From: Lacticaseibacillus casei DSM 20011 = JCM 1134 = ATCC 393
GTDB taxonomy: Bacteria > Bacillota > Bacilli > Lactobacillales > Lactobacillaceae
Reading direction: 5' to 3'
DNA: 64,000 bases
NCBI RefSeq assembly: GCF_000829055.1
Contig: NZ_AP012544.1
Span: 1,054,001 to 1,118,000, forward strand
Shown here: in pieces, positions 18,075 through 29,162 of the stretch
How positions within the stretch are numbered: the first letter of the stretch is position 1
Layout: every line of letters starts with the position of its first letter
The notes under the pieces: model-generated
What the model was told of the DNA's origin: nothing
Seen by the model: only the letters and a program-made list of their open reading frames with translations
Database searches by the model: none
Position numbers and translations under genes: made by a program

Positions 18075-19604
18075 ATGAGCATCAAGACTGAGGAAATCAG
18101 TTCTCTGATCAAAAAACAACTTGAAGGATATCAAGATGATTTGGCGGCCGAAGAAGTTGGCACCGTTACTTATATTGGTGACGGAATTGCCCGTGCCACT
18201 GGGCTGGAAAATGCCATGGCCAACGAATTGCTCCAATTTAGCAATGGCTCATACGGGATGGCGTTAAACCTTGAAACGAATGATGTCGGGATCATTATCT
18301 TAGGTGACTTCGATGAGATTCGCGAAGGTGACCAGGTTAAGCGAACCGGTCGGATTATGGAAGTTCCTGTCGGGGACGCCATGATTGGCCGGGTTGTAAA
18401 TTCCCTGGGACAGCCAGTCGATGGCTTAGGCGCGATCAAGACGGATAAGACCCGTCCGATCGAGTTTAAGGCACCTGGCGTTATGCAACGCAAATCTGTA
18501 TCCGAACCCTTACAAACCGGATTAAAAGCGATTGACGCCTTGGTACCGATTGGCCGTGGTCAGCGTGAGTTGATCATTGGTGACCGGAAAACCGGGAAAA
18601 CTTCGATCGCGATTGATACGATTTTGAATCAAAAAGATCAGAATATGATCTGTGTTTACGTTGCGATCGGGCAAAAGGACAGTACGGTTCGTGCCCAAGT
18701 CGAAACGTTGAAGAAATACGGTGCGATGGATTATACAATCGTTTTGACGGCTGGTCCTTCTGAACCGGCGCCGATGTTGTATATTGCGCCTTATGCCGGT
18801 GCAGCCATGGGTGAAGAATTCATGTACAATGGCAAACATGTTTTGATCGTGTACGATGATCTAAGCAAGCAGGCAACCTCTTATCGTGAGCTGTCCTTGC
18901 TGCTCTGTCGTCCGCCTGGTCGTGAAGCCTACCCTGGGGATATTTTCTATACCCACAGTCGCTTGTTGGAACGTGCCGCTAAATTGAGCGATAAGCTCGG
19001 CGGCGGTTCGATGACAGCGTTGCCGGTTATTGAAACCCAGGCTGGCGATATTTCGGCTTATATTCCTACTAACGTTATTTCAATCACGGATGGGCAAATT
19101 TTCTTACAGAGTGACCTGTTCTATGCAGGTACACGGCCGGCGATTGATGCCGGGGCTTCCGTTTCCCGAGTTGGTGGGGATGCCCAGGTTAAAGCCATGA
19201 AGAAAGTTGCCGGGACACTGCGGCTGGATCTTGCATCCTTCCGTGAACTGGAAGCTTTCACCCAGTTTGGTTCTGACCTGGATGCTGCTACCCAAGCCAA
19301 GCTGAATCGTGGTCGGCGCACGGTTGAAGTTTTGAAACAACCAGTACACAAGCCATTGCCGGTCGAAAAACAGGTTATCATTCTCTATGCTTTGACCCAT
19401 GGTTTTCTTGATCCGATTCCAATCGAAGATATCGGTCGGTTCCAAGACGAACTGTTTGATTTCTTCGATAGCAATGCGGCTGATTTGTTAAAGCAGATCA
19501 AGGATACCGGTAATTTACCGGACACCGATAAGCTGGATGCACAGATCAAAGCCTTTGCCGGTGGCTTCCAGACTAGCAAACAACTTGCTGCTGCTAAAGG
19601 TTAA
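18075..19604 (+). CDS. atpA: ATP synthase F1 subunit alpha
   Basis: This 509-residue non-catalytic nucleotide-binding subunit has Walker [10 protein letters not shown] (about 169-177) and the arginine-finger region [17 protein letters not shown]. The highly conserved segment [15 protein letters not shown] reads [15 protein letters not shown] here, with Cys at residue 278 (codon TGT, one base from CGT). The start is ATG 18075, eight bases after GAGG; a GTG at 18066 overlaps that site. Confidence 0.96.
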   Translation: MSIKTEEISSLIKKQLEGYQDDLAAEEVGTVTYIGDGIARATGLENAMANELLQFSNGSYGMALNLETNDVGIIILGDFDEIREGDQVKRTGRIMEVPVGDAMIGRVVNSLGQPVDGLGAIKTDKTRPIEFKAPGVMQRKSVSEPLQTGLKAIDALVPIGRGQRELIIGDRKTGKTSIAIDTILNQKDQNMICVYVAIGQKDSTVRAQVETLKKYGAMDYTIVLTAGPSEPAPMLYIAPYAGAAMGEEFMYNGKHVLIVYDDLSKQATSYRELSLLLCRPPGREAYPGDIFYTHSRLLERAAKLSDKLGGGSMTALPVIETQAGDISAYIPTNVISITDGQIFLQSDLFYAGTRPAIDAGASVSRVGGDAQVKAMKKVAGTLRLDLASFRELEAFTQFGSDLDAATQAKLNRGRRTVEVLKQPVHKPLPVEKQVIILYALTHGFLDPIPIEDIGRFQDELFDFFDSNAADLLKQIKDTGNLPDTDKLDAQIKAFAGGFQTSKQLAAAKG

Positions 19605-19615
19605 GGAGGTGCCGC

Positions 19616-20539
19616 ATGGCTGAATCATTAATGGATATCAAGCGCAAGATCGCCTCGACCAAGAAAACCGGTCAGATCACGCAAGCCATGCAGATGGTTT
19701 CCGGTGCCAAATTGAGTCAGATCGAAAAGCGGGCCCGAAAATATCAACTTTATGCTGATAAGGTCCGTCAGATTGTGACTCATTTAGCTGCAGGACAACT
19801 TCTTGAGTTAGCTAATGCTGCGAATAATGATGCTGAGGCGAATAAGAATCAGCTTGTTTCCGTTGCCAGTTTGCTCGAGAAACGTCCGGTTAAAAAGACA
19901 GGTTACCTCGTGATCACCAGTGATCGCGGATTGGTTGGCAGTTATAACAGTACGGTTTTAAAAGCGATGATGGAAATGATCAAGGACGACCACGAAGGCC
20001 CGGATGATTATGTCATGATGGCCATCGGTGGTGTCGGCGCGGACTTTTTCAAGGCCCGTGGTTTGAATCTAGCTTATGAATACCGTGGCGTTTCCGATAT
20101 CCCGACCTTTAACGAAGTTCGTGAAATCGTGAAAACAGCTGTGACAATGTATGATAATGGTGTGTTTGACGAACTTTACGTTTGCTATAACCACCATGTC
20201 AATACATTAATCTCTGCTTTTCGGGCGGAGAAAATGCTGCCGATCAGTGACTTAGACGTCAGCGAAGTTGAAGACACCAACGTTGAATACTTGGTTGAAC
20301 CTGATCTTGACGCTGTCTTGGATGCAGTCTTGCCGCAGTATGCGGAAAGCCTGATCTTTGGTGCGATTATGGATGCGAAAACGGCTGAGCACGCCGCATC
20401 GACAACCGCCATGCGCAGCGCAACTGACAATGCCAATGATCTGATCTCACATCTGTCGACCCAGTTCAACCGGGCACGGCAGGCTGCGATTACGACCGAA
20501 ATTACTGAAATTGTCGGTGGTGCGGCAGCACTAGAATAA
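19616..20539 (+). CDS. atpG: ATP synthase F1 subunit gamma
   Basis: This 307-residue central-stalk subunit starts [28 protein letters not shown], the N-terminal half of the coiled coil, and ends with [21 protein letters not shown], the C-terminal half that turns in the alpha3beta3 core. AAGGAGG precedes the ATG. It is followed by an unusual 217-base gap holding hairpin repeats before atpD. Confidence 0.96.
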   Translation: MAESLMDIKRKIASTKKTGQITQAMQMVSGAKLSQIEKRARKYQLYADKVRQIVTHLAAGQLLELANAANNDAEANKNQLVSVASLLEKRPVKKTGYLVITSDRGLVGSYNSTVLKAMMEMIKDDHEGPDDYVMMAIGGVGADFFKARGLNLAYEYRGVSDIPTFNEVREIVKTAVTMYDNGVFDELYVCYNHHVNTLISAFRAEKMLPISDLDVSEVEDTNVEYLVEPDLDAVLDAVLPQYAESLIFGAIMDAKTAEHAASTTAMRSATDNANDLISHLSTQFNRARQAAITTEITEIVGGAAALE

Positions 20540-20594
20540 ACAGGTGTGAGCCGGCTTGTGAAAAGTCGGTTTGTGCTTACCATAACGCATGAGC

Positions 20595-22223
<1,629 letters not shown>

Positions 22224-22237
22224 GGAGGCGACGCGTT

Positions 22238-22669
22238 TTGGCAGAAACGAGCAATGTTCTTCGCGTCAATATCGTGACGCCTGATGGTTTGGTTTACGAC
22301 CATCATGCCAAGATGTTGGTGGTTCATTCTGTTGCTGGCGAATTGGGGATCATGGCCAACCATGAGCCAATCGTCACCCCGTTAGCGATCGGGGAGGTTG
22401 ACGTACAACGTGTTGACTCAAGCGATCATAACGATTCAATTGCGGTCAACGGCGGTTTCATGGAGGTTTCGGATAACGTCGCCTCAATCGTCGCTGACTC
22501 AGCCGAACGCGAACGCGATATTGACCTGAGCCGTGCTCAAGCAGCACGTGATCGGGCTAAGAAGCGGATCGAGCAGGCCAAGAATGAAAACAACCAAGAT
22601 GATCTGCGGCGGGCGCAAGTCGCATTGCGGCGCGCCATCAACCGGATCAATGTTAAAACCAGTCATTAG
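22238..22669 (+). CDS. atpC: ATP synthase F1 subunit epsilon
   Basis: This 143-residue subunit has an N-terminal beta sandwich (VNIVTPDGLVYDHHAKMLVV, GELGIMANHEPIV) and a C-terminal helical hairpin of charged repeats that inhibits ATP hydrolysis in related enzymes. The start is TTG after AAGGAGG. It is the last gene of the operon. Confidence 0.95.
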   Translation: MAETSNVLRVNIVTPDGLVYDHHAKMLVVHSVAGELGIMANHEPIVTPLAIGEVDVQRVDSSDHNDSIAVNGGFMEVSDNVASIVADSAERERDIDLSRAQAARDRAKKRIEQAKNENNQDDLRRAQVALRRAINRINVKTSH

Positions 22670-22679
22670 ACTCATGAAG

Positions 22680-22727
22680 AACAAAAAGGTACTGGAGGCG
22701 ATTTTGCCTTTAGTGCCTTTTTGTTTG
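22680..22727 (+). terminator. Terminator of the atp operon
   Basis: The arms AACAAAAAGGTACT and AGTGCCTTTTTGTT pair with one mismatch across an 18-base loop; the 3' arm carries the T run. Confidence 0.75.
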
Positions 22728-22766
22728 TGAGCGCGAGCCGACTTCTAACCGGCCCTGCTCACGCTC
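22727..22766. repeat. Truncated hairpin repeat, copy E
   Basis: Two opposed copies of only the family's GAGCG end: GAGCGCGAGC at the left and GCTCACGCTC at the right, enclosing GACTTCTAACCGG. The central arms are missing. Confidence 0.75.
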
Positions 22767-22813
22767 TTGCATGAATGCCGAAAGTGCGGGAAGATAGCGT
22801 ATGAGGTGATCGC

Positions 22814-23050
22814 ATGTTTCAGGAAATCGGCCTAAATGCCGCCATAACGCTCGTGTCCCATTTTGTTTTCATCATGTTGGCATTCCGGGCATTGAATGCG
22901 CTGCGTTTTGAGCAGTTCATTAAGGCCAACCATGTCCGTGAAGCGCAAGTTTTGTTGCTTTTCATGGCCGTTGGGTTAGGTTATTTAGTTAGCTCCTTCT
23001 TTTTATCGCTCGTTCAAGCAGCTTTAAACTTACCTAAACTTTTCCTATAA
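22814..23050 (+). CDS. DUF1146 family small membrane protein
   Basis: 78 residues with two hydrophobic helices (about 9-30 and 46-70) separated by a basic segment RFEQFIKANHVREAQ. It matches the YwzB-like family found between the ATP synthase operon and mbl in lactobacilli and bacilli. The function is unknown. ATG follows GAGGTG. Confidence 0.85.
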   Translation: MFQEIGLNAAITLVSHFVFIMLAFRALNALRFEQFIKANHVREAQVLLLFMAVGLGYLVSSFFLSLVQAALNLPKLFL

Positions 23051-23067
23051 AAACCTCGTCTTAACTA

Positions 23068-23076
23068 TGTTATAAT
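23068..23076 (+). promoter_or_regulatory. Extended -10 promoter of mbl
   Basis: TGTTATAAT (TG plus TATAAT at 23071-23076), 39 bases before the mbl start. The -35 is weak. Confidence 0.5.
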
Positions 23077-23114
23077 GCGATAGTTAGTCAATTTACGAGG
23101 AGAGATATATACCC

Positions 23115-24104
23115 ATGGCAAAAGATATTGGGATCGACTTAGGGACAGCCAATGTACTGATCAATGTTAAAGGCAAAGGCATCGTCTTAAATGAGCCGTC
23201 CGTTGTCGCCATTGATACCCATACCGGCAAAGTATTAGCGGTGGGGACAGAAGCCTATAAAATGGTTGGGCGCACACCGGGTAACATTCGGTCAATTCGA
23301 CCACTAAAAGATGGCGTTATCGCTGATTTCGACATTACCGAAGCAATGCTTGAATATTTCATTAACAAATTAAATGTAAAAGGCGTGTTTTCCAAACCCA
23401 ATATTTTGATTTGTGCACCAACAAACATTACGGACATTGAGCAAAAGGCCATCATCCAGGCGGCCGAAAAATCCGGTGGCCGTCATGTCTACCTTGAGTT
23501 CGAGCCTAAGGTAGCAGCAGTTGGTGCCGGTTTGGATATTTTCCAGCCGCAAGGGAACATGGTGATCGATATCGGTGGTGGTACCAGTGACATCGCGGTA
23601 CTTTCTTTGGGGGAGATTGTTACCAGTCGTTCACTGCGTTTAGCAGGCGATAAAATGGATTCGTCGATTGCAGCTTATGTGAAGAACAAACACAAGCTGA
23701 TTATCGGCGAGCATACCGCTGAACAGATTAAAATCAAAATCGGCGCGGTTTACGACGCCGATCCTAAAGAAACCATTGAAGTTCGTGGTCGGGATATCGC
23801 AACCGGCTTGCCGCGTGAGGTTTCGGTGACTTCGGAGGAAGTTTCTGACGCTTTGCACGAAACCATGATGGCGATCATCGACGGCGCTAAAGGTGTCTTG
23901 GAAAAGACCCCGCCAGAGCTTTCTGCCGATATTATCGATCGCGGCATTATGTTGACTGGCGGCGGTGCGTTATTGAAAGGCATCTCCCAGTTATTCGCCG
24001 CGGAATTGAAGGTGCCAGTGCTCTTGGCTGATGATCCGTTAGACGCGGTTGCTTTAGGCACAGGTGTCTTACTGGACAACATCGAACATCATCGGCAGTA
24101 CTAG
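23115..24104 (+). CDS. mbl: Mbl, MreB-like cell-shape protein
   Basis: This 329-residue actin-like ATPase guides lateral wall synthesis at the membrane. Phosphate 1 is DIGIDLGTANVLI, phosphate 2 is VIDIGGGTSDIAVLSLG and the adenosine loop is ITGGGALLKGI-like (MLTGGGALLKGI). The N-terminal sequence MAKDIGIDLGTANVLINVKG is closest to Mbl of B. subtilis. The Mbl motif YLEEEPKVAA reads YLEFEPKVAA here. mbl, epuA, yidD, DUF2969 and rodA follow each other closely and probably form one operon. Confidence 0.92.
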   Translation: MAKDIGIDLGTANVLINVKGKGIVLNEPSVVAIDTHTGKVLAVGTEAYKMVGRTPGNIRSIRPLKDGVIADFDITEAMLEYFINKLNVKGVFSKPNILICAPTNITDIEQKAIIQAAEKSGGRHVYLEFEPKVAAVGAGLDIFQPQGNMVIDIGGGTSDIAVLSLGEIVTSRSLRLAGDKMDSSIAAYVKNKHKLIIGEHTAEQIKIKIGAVYDADPKETIEVRGRDIATGLPREVSVTSEEVSDALHETMMAIIDGAKGVLEKTPPELSADIIDRGIMLTGGGALLKGISQLFAAELKVPVLLADDPLDAVALGTGVLLDNIEHHRQY

Positions 24105-24115
24105 GAGTTTAGCTT

Positions 24116-24286
24116 ATGGACCCGGAGTATCCGAAACGTATTTTCCATCACATTAAAATTTGGCTGATCATTGCCGCGATCGCGTTGATTTTAGGACTGT
24201 TGATCGGTTTTGGCATGGGCGGCAGTAATCCGTTTAAGGTTTTTTTGCCGTCGACGTGGATCCATTTCTTTAATTTCCTGCGTTAG
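24116..24286 (+). CDS. epuA: EpuA-type small membrane protein (PF11772-like)
   Basis: A 56-residue gene overlooked by length filters. Its product has a short basic N-terminus, one membrane helix ([22 protein letters not shown]), then [22 protein letters not shown], the NP..VF.PSTW.H segment typical of EpuA-like proteins. Databases often label these 'DNA-directed RNA polymerase subunit beta', although they are single-pass membrane proteins. The start ATG follows TAGGAG, 11 bases after the mbl stop. It lies between mbl and yidD, the usual lactobacillus context. Confidence 0.85.
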   Translation: MDPEYPKRIFHHIKIWLIIAAIALILGLLIGFGMGGSNPFKVFLPSTWIHFFNFLR

Positions 24287-24294
24287 GAGTGGAC

Positions 24295-24600
24295 ATGAAG
24301 CAAATCCTGACCTGGCTGGTGCGGGGCTACCAGCGGTTTATTTCCCCGTTATTGCCGCCGAGCTGCCGGTATTATCCGACCTGTTCGACGTACATGATTC
24401 AGGCGTTGCAGCGACATGGCGCCATTAAAGGGACGCTCATGGGGATTGCCCGGATCTTGCGGTGCAACCCCTTTGTTAAAGGTGGACTTGATCCGGTCCC
24501 GGCTTATTTCACGTTGCGGCGGAATCCGCATCCTGAAAATGACTTGGATCTCAGCGACATTCAAAATCTTAATCATAAGCTAGGAGGCCATCATGGCTAA
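24295..24600 (+). CDS. yidD: Membrane protein insertion efficiency factor YidD
   Basis: 101 residues with the family core [22 protein letters not shown] and [17 protein letters not shown]. YidD aids YidC-dependent membrane protein insertion at the inner face of the membrane. I chose ATG 24295 over the in-frame GTG at 24289, which overlaps the GGAG site. The gene overlaps the next one by 8 bases. Confidence 0.95.
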   Translation: MKQILTWLVRGYQRFISPLLPPSCRYYPTCSTYMIQALQRHGAIKGTLMGIARILRCNPFVKGGLDPVPAYFTLRRNPHPENDLDLSDIQNLNHKLGGHHG

Positions 24601-24814
24601 AGAAAGAAACATCAAGGTCACCCAAACGGATGAAACCCGCAATGGCCACACGGTTTCGGTGTTAAAAATCGGTGATCAGGAAATTGGGTTTATTGAACCG
24701 GATGGCACCCGGTTTGCTGCTTACGTTGCCGGTTCAGACAAGCCAAATCGCTTTAAAAGTATGGATGACGCTGTCAACGCGTTGATTGCGGAATATCATT
24801 TGCATCAGGGTTGA
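24593..24814 (+). CDS. DUF2969 family protein
   Basis: A 73-residue small soluble protein of a family restricted to lactobacilli and relatives. Most of it is beta-type sequence ([25 protein letters not shown]) followed by a short helix. The function is unknown. Placement between yidD and rodA suggests a link to envelope growth. Confidence 0.85.
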   Translation: MAKERNIKVTQTDETRNGHTVSVLKIGDQEIGFIEPDGTRFAAYVAGSDKPNRFKSMDDAVNALIAEYHLHQG

Positions 24815-24841
24815 CGCGATTTGGCAGAACGCAAACTGGGC

Positions 24842-24893
24842 GAGCTCCTGGCCCAGCGAGTGTTTTTTAAAATAGTGTATAAACCAGGAGCTT
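24842..24893 (+). promoter_or_regulatory. Inverted repeat upstream of rodA
   Basis: AGCTCCTGG and CCAGGAGCT form a perfect 9-bp inverted repeat about 32 bases apart, ending just before the rodA AGGAGG. A further stem TGGGC/GCCCA overlaps the left arm. Confidence 0.35.
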
Positions 24894-24908
24894 CACAGGA
24901 GGTTTGCC

Positions 24909-26114
24909 GTGGAATCGCATGAAATTAAATCAAATTCTGAAGGCGATCGCATCGACTACGGCATCATTTTGTCAGTCATGCTGCTGGCGCTGATTGGTTT
25001 AGTGTCAATTTATCTGGCGGCGTCTCATGATGGTTCGACTTCGCAGAATCCGGTCAGGGCCACGATTATGCAGGGAGCCTGGTACGCGATTGGTGGCATC
25101 GGGATCTTCTTCGTCATGCGGTTTGATGCAGAACAGCTGTGGCGAATTGCGCCTTATTTGTATGGTATCGGGATCTTTCTGATGATCGCCGTTTTGATTT
25201 TTTATGATCGGGCGACTGAGCTTAATACCGGTGCCAAAAGCTGGTTTGCACTTGGACCAATCAGTTTCCAACCTTCGGAAATCATGAAACCGGCATATAT
25301 CTTGATGCTAAGCCGAGTCGTCACCCAGCACAATGCAGCTTATTCACACACGATCCAAAACGATTGGAAATTAATTGGCCGTATGGTGTTGTGGACCCTT
25401 CCGATTGCCGTCTTGATGAAGTTGCAAAATGACTTCGGGACAACGTTGGTCTTTCTGGCCATTTTTGCCGGGGTCACCTTGGTGGCGGGCATTAATTGGC
25501 GGATTCTATTACCGATTGCCTTAGGCGCAGCTGCACTTGGAACACTGGCCATTTTGCTGGTTACGCAGTCGTGGGGCCGGTCGTTTCTCGGCTCAATCGG
25601 CTTCAAAACGTATCAATTTGCCCGAATCGATTCATGGTTAAATCCATCTGGCAGCACCAGTGGCGATAGTTACCAATTATGGCAATCGATGAAGGCGATC
25701 GGTTCAGGACAGTTAACCGGAAAAGGCCCGTTCCACATGGCCGTCGCGGTGCCAGTGCGGGAATCGGATATGATTTTTTCCGTGATTGGCGAAGCATTCG
25801 GGTTTGTCGGCGCAGCGGTGCTGATTCTGTTATACTTTATGTTGATCTATCAGATGATTCGGGTCACGTTCGATACCAAGAACGAGTTTTATGCTTACAT
25901 CTCGACTGGTGTCATCATGATGATCTTATTCCACGTGTTTGAAAATATTGGCATGAACATCGGCTTGTTGCCACTGACAGGGATTCCGCTACCGTTCATT
26001 TCACAAGGGGGTTCATTCCTGCTTGCAAATATGCTATCGGTCGGCATGGTCCTCTCGATGCGCTATCACCATACAAGCTACATGTTCAGCCGCGACACAG
26101 AAGATTTTGAATAG
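24909..26114 (+). CDS. rodA: RodA, SEDS-family peptidoglycan polymerase
   Basis: This 401-residue protein has about ten membrane helices. Visible SEDS features are GAKSWFALGPISFQPSEIMKPAYI (the conserved F.PSE..K segment), KLQNDFGTTLVF (with the catalytic-loop Asp) and LLPLTGIPLPFISQGGS near the C-terminus. RodA polymerises lipid II in the elongasome with a class B PBP and Mbl/MreB. The start is GTG after AGGAGG. Adjacent mbl supports RodA rather than FtsW. Confidence 0.93.
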   Translation: MESHEIKSNSEGDRIDYGIILSVMLLALIGLVSIYLAASHDGSTSQNPVRATIMQGAWYAIGGIGIFFVMRFDAEQLWRIAPYLYGIGIFLMIAVLIFYDRATELNTGAKSWFALGPISFQPSEIMKPAYILMLSRVVTQHNAAYSHTIQNDWKLIGRMVLWTLPIAVLMKLQNDFGTTLVFLAIFAGVTLVAGINWRILLPIALGAAALGTLAILLVTQSWGRSFLGSIGFKTYQFARIDSWLNPSGSTSGDSYQLWQSMKAIGSGQLTGKGPFHMAVAVPVRESDMIFSVIGEAFGFVGAAVLILLYFMLIYQMIRVTFDTKNEFYAYISTGVIMMILFHVFENIGMNIGLLPLTGIPLPFISQGGSFLLANMLSVGMVLSMRYHHTSYMFSRDTEDFE

Positions 26115-26124
26115 GAGCGAGAAA

Positions 26125-26424
26125 ATGGCAACGACTTATTTTTGGCAAGACGAACTGGCGGCGGGTCAGGTTCGTTTGGGGTTAACCCAGGATGCACAGG
26201 AAACGTTAGGTAAAATTAAATTTGTTGATTTACCGCAAGTTGGTACGAGTTTAACGGTTGGTAAACCGTTTTTGAGTGTTGAAGCGGAAAAGGCTGTCCT
26301 CGATCTTGAGGCACCGCTGGCCGGGACTGTGGTAGATGCTCACCAAGAACTTAGTGACAAACCTGCCTTGTTAGACGAAACCGATCATAATCACAATTGG
26401 GTTGTGACTGTTTCAACCAAATAA
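26125..26424 (+). CDS. gcvH: GcvH-like lipoyl-domain protein
   Basis: 99 residues, shorter than the usual 125 or so of the glycine cleavage H protein. The lipoylation segment VEAEKAVLDLEAPLAGTV aligns with VESVKAASELYSPISG of GcvH, placing the lipoyl lysine at K56. No gcvT or gcvP is nearby. In Firmicutes without the glycine cleavage system, H-like proteins act as relays for lipoyl transfer to 2-oxoacid dehydrogenases; that role here is inference. ATG follows AGGAG. Confidence 0.8.
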   Translation: MATTYFWQDELAAGQVRLGLTQDAQETLGKIKFVDLPQVGTSLTVGKPFLSVEAEKAVLDLEAPLAGTVVDAHQELSDKPALLDETDHNHNWVVTVSTK

Positions 26425-26470
26425 CCCTGACTACCTTTCAGCAGCTTGACAGGTGCGTGGTGTGTACAAT

Positions 26471-26514
26471 TTAAAAAGCAGCTGACATCGACATGATGCC
26501 TAGCTGCTTTTTAA
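26471..26514. terminator. Bidirectional terminator
   Basis: TTAAAAAGCAGCT and AGCTGCTTTTTAA form a 13-bp perfect stem between convergent genes. Confidence 0.9.
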
Positions 26515-26533
26515 ATTTCTGATGGTGCAAGTA

Positions 26534-27658
26534 TTAGTTGAAGAACCGCTTTGCCATCTCCTGATAGGTCTTGATGGCGGTCTTGTAGCTGTCTAAGTCG
26601 ACGTGTTCATCGACTTGGTGGCTGAAATGATTGTCACCCGGGCCATAAACGATGACGTCAAAGTGGTTGTCAGACCGAATGAATTCAGACGCATCGGTGC
26701 CGCCGTAAGCTACCGCAAGTTTGGCTGGCGTACCGGTGACAGCTGCAATTGCCTGATTAGCAGTGGTGACAAGGTGACCATTTTTGTCGGAGTGCACTGG
26801 CAGGAACCGATGCAAGACCTTGAGCGTTAATTTGGCAGACGTAGCTTGATTGGCCCGCTCGACTAATTGTTTCAACAGGTCGACGACTAAGTCAATATTG
26901 GCAGCCGGAGTTGGCCGTAAGTTGCCGCGTAGATAGGCATGGGCAGGAATCGTGTTGACTTGGTCGCCACCGTTGATCACCGTGATTGAATGGCGAAAGA
27001 CACCTAGGTCCGGATCATCTGGCGCTTGATCAAAGGCAGTTGGCTCCCGTTCGGCAAAGGCCACTAACCCATCGATGGCGTTGACGCCTTTTTCCGGTCG
27101 CGAACTATGAACCGAGACGCCTTCACTGTCGATTTCGTAGTTGACGGTCCCGCCATGCGCATACTGCAGCAATTTGTCAGTTGGTTCGCCAACAATCAAG
27201 CCTGCCAAATCATCGGCATAGCCTTGTTCAGTGAGTTGTCGAGCTCCCATCGCGCCAAATTCTTCACCAACCGTTGCCATGAACCGAATGTGATGTTTAA
27301 AACCGGCTTGCTTCAAGGCAATCAGCGCGAGTGTCATCGCCGCCAGACCGCTTTTCATGTCATCAGTCCCGCGACCATACATGACATTGTTGACAATTTT
27401 TCCGGAAAAAGGCGGGTACGTCCACGCAGACTCGTCGCCGGGACTGACAACATCTTGGTGACCAGTGAAGCCAAGCACGCGACCACCTTGATTAAGTTCT
27501 GCCACTAAATTAACCCGATCATCTTTGTACGGAATCAGTTTGGTAGGAATACCGGCGGCCTCAAACTCAGCCTGCAAGACCTTTGCCACGGCCAGCTCGT
27601 GACCGTTTGCTGAGTCAATGCGAATTAATTTTTGCAACAGTGCAACAGGATCTGTCAT
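26534..27658 (-). CDS. M20 family ArgE/DapE-type metallopeptidase
   Basis: 374 residues with the two-zinc M20 architecture: the GHQDVVSPGD segment with His and Asp ligands, MYGRGTDDMKSGLAAM with the bridging Asp, and GEEFGAMGARQL with the catalytic Glu pair. A dimerisation domain is inserted at about residues 175-290. It resembles succinyl-diaminopimelate desuccinylases of lactobacilli, but ArgE/DapE/carnosinase-like members cannot be told apart by sequence alone. No lysine pathway genes adjoin it. AAAGGATG precedes the ATG. Confidence 0.88.
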   Translation of the reverse strand: MTDPVALLQKLIRIDSANGHELAVAKVLQAEFEAAGIPTKLIPYKDDRVNLVAELNQGGRVLGFTGHQDVVSPGDESAWTYPPFSGKIVNNVMYGRGTDDMKSGLAAMTLALIALKQAGFKHHIRFMATVGEEFGAMGARQLTEQGYADDLAGLIVGEPTDKLLQYAHGGTVNYEIDSEGVSVHSSRPEKGVNAIDGLVAFAEREPTAFDQAPDDPDLGVFRHSITVINGGDQVNTIPAHAYLRGNLRPTPAANIDLVVDLLKQLVERANQATSAKLTLKVLHRFLPVHSDKNGHLVTTANQAIAAVTGTPAKLAVAYGGTDASEFIRSDNHFDVIVYGPGDNHFSHQVDEHVDLDSYKTAIKTYQEMAKRFFN

Positions 27659-27765
27659 ATTTGCTCATCCTTTCAGTGCTATGTTTCATGACCGCTTAAT
27701 TGAACTTTTCACCGACGGCCAATGTTGAAGCAAGCTTACACTCTTTTTGAATTAAAATTCAATGT

Positions 27766-27793
27766 TTGACTACTAAAAAATTTGTGCTAAACT
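27766..27793 (+). promoter_or_regulatory. Promoter of the first methionine T-box
   Basis: TTGACT (766-771), a 16-base spacer and the extended -10 TGCTAAACT. The start site is expected near 27800. Confidence 0.6.
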
Positions 27794-27799
27794 CGTGAA

Positions 27800-28080
27800 T
27801 ACAAACTTGAAATTGATGATAAACGGACTAAGTGAGTAGCGGTCGCGAGACAGTACAGAAAACCCGAATTGATGAGAGCGGGGTTGTAAGCGCGCGCGAA
27901 TATGGCTTAGTGCACACGACACACCGAACATTTTGCGTAAGGCTGTGATGGCCAGCGCCCATTAACGCGCTCCCGGATGAATCCGTCCGGTGAGTGGGTC
28001 GCGCACAGCACGGCCAATTAGAATGGTACCGTGGGTGAAGCTCACTTCTAACTGTCTTGGTTAGAGGTGGGCTTTTTTTA
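27800..28080 (+). ncRNA. T-box leader with Met (AUG) specifier, upstream of orphan metQ
   Basis: The T-box itself reads TTAGAATGGTACCGTGGG (28018-28035). Stem I contains the distal ACAGAAAACC...GATGAGAGC motifs, and the specifier loop gives GAATATGGC with ATG at 27902-27904. The 3' end folds into a terminator, GCTCACTTCTAAC with GTTAGAGGTGGGC followed by a T run (28040-28079). Uncharged initiator or elongator tRNA-Met would stabilise the antiterminator and allow metQ expression. Confidence 0.9.
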
Positions 28081-28208
28081 TGTGTGAGTGCGAGCCGCTA
28101 CACCCCAAGTCCCTTTATCATTCAATCAAGCCAATACAACAAGCAGCTACACGGTTGCAAAATTTTGTTACGTGCAGCTGAGCACCGAATACACGAGGAG
28201 GATTCAAG

Positions 28209-29036
28209 ATGAAGCGTTTTTGGAAGATTTTTGCCACCATTGCAGTATTAGGACTAATTTTGGTTGGTTGTGGTAACAGTAACAGCAGTAGCAGCAGTCA
28301 GAAGCAGACAACGGTCAAGATTGGGGTCGTTGGTGCGGATAATCGGGTTTTGCAATCCGTTGCCAAGAAGGTCAAGAAACAAGGTATCAATATTAAAATT
28401 GTCCAGTTCTCTGATTACAACCAACCTAATACAGCGTTGAAGGATCATGATATTGATTTGAACTTGTTCCAGCATCAGTATTTTCTGAACAACTGGAACA
28501 AGACGCATCATGGTGATCTTGTCAGCATCGGCCAGACCATTATTGCGCCGTTAGCGATTTATTCTAAGAAGATCACGAAAATCAGTCAGATCAAGCAAGG
28601 CGACACAATTGCGTTGCCAAATGACTCGACTAACGAAGGCCGGGCGCTGCAATTGTTGCAGGCGGCAGGTTTGATCAAGCTCAATACGAAGGTGGCTTTG
28701 CCAACAACCCGTGATGTGACCGACAACAAGCTGAATTTGAAGCTTAAAGCGGTCGATGCCGCGCAAACGGCCAGTTCCTTGCCGGATGTTGCAGCGTCCG
28801 TGATTAATTCAGGCGTGGCCCAGGATGCCAAGTTGAATCCTAAGAAGGCTATTTACACGGAGAAGGTCAACAAACAGAGTCAACCTTGGATTAACGTGTT
28901 TGTGGCGAATAAGAAGGACAAAAATAATAAAACTTACCAGAAAATTGTGAAGGCATTCCGGACGAAGGATACGGCTAATCTGATTGAGAAGCTGTACCAT
29001 GGGAGTGAAGTACCGGCCTGGACGCAGAAGTTTTAA
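28209..29036 (+). CDS. metQ: MetQ/NlpA family methionine-binding lipoprotein (stand-alone copy)
   Basis: A 275-residue lipoprotein with a signal peptide ending in LILVGC (lipid-modified Cys21), a Ser/Asn-rich linker and a two-lobed NlpA domain (KIGVVGADNRVLQSVAKKV, FSDYNQPNTALKDHDIDLNLFQH). It is expected to bind L-Met, D-Met or a Met peptide outside the membrane and deliver it to MetNI. It has its own Met T-box and no transporter genes directly after it; the complete metQNI set starts 600 bases downstream. AGGAGG precedes the ATG. Confidence 0.92.
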   Translation: MKRFWKIFATIAVLGLILVGCGNSNSSSSSQKQTTVKIGVVGADNRVLQSVAKKVKKQGINIKIVQFSDYNQPNTALKDHDIDLNLFQHQYFLNNWNKTHHGDLVSIGQTIIAPLAIYSKKITKISQIKQGDTIALPNDSTNEGRALQLLQAAGLIKLNTKVALPTTRDVTDNKLNLKLKAVDAAQTASSLPDVAASVINSGVAQDAKLNPKKAIYTEKVNKQSQPWINVFVANKKDKNNKTYQKIVKAFRTKDTANLIEKLYHGSEVPAWTQKF

Positions 29037-29162
29037 GATTGCGGGTAATGCGCGTAGGAAAACTGTTGGGTTGGCTTTCCGGTTGCCTGTTTGAGGATTT
29101 TCGGCAGCTAGTGACTTGTTTGGAGAATGCATGATAAGTTGGTGAGGACAAGGCAGCGCCAA

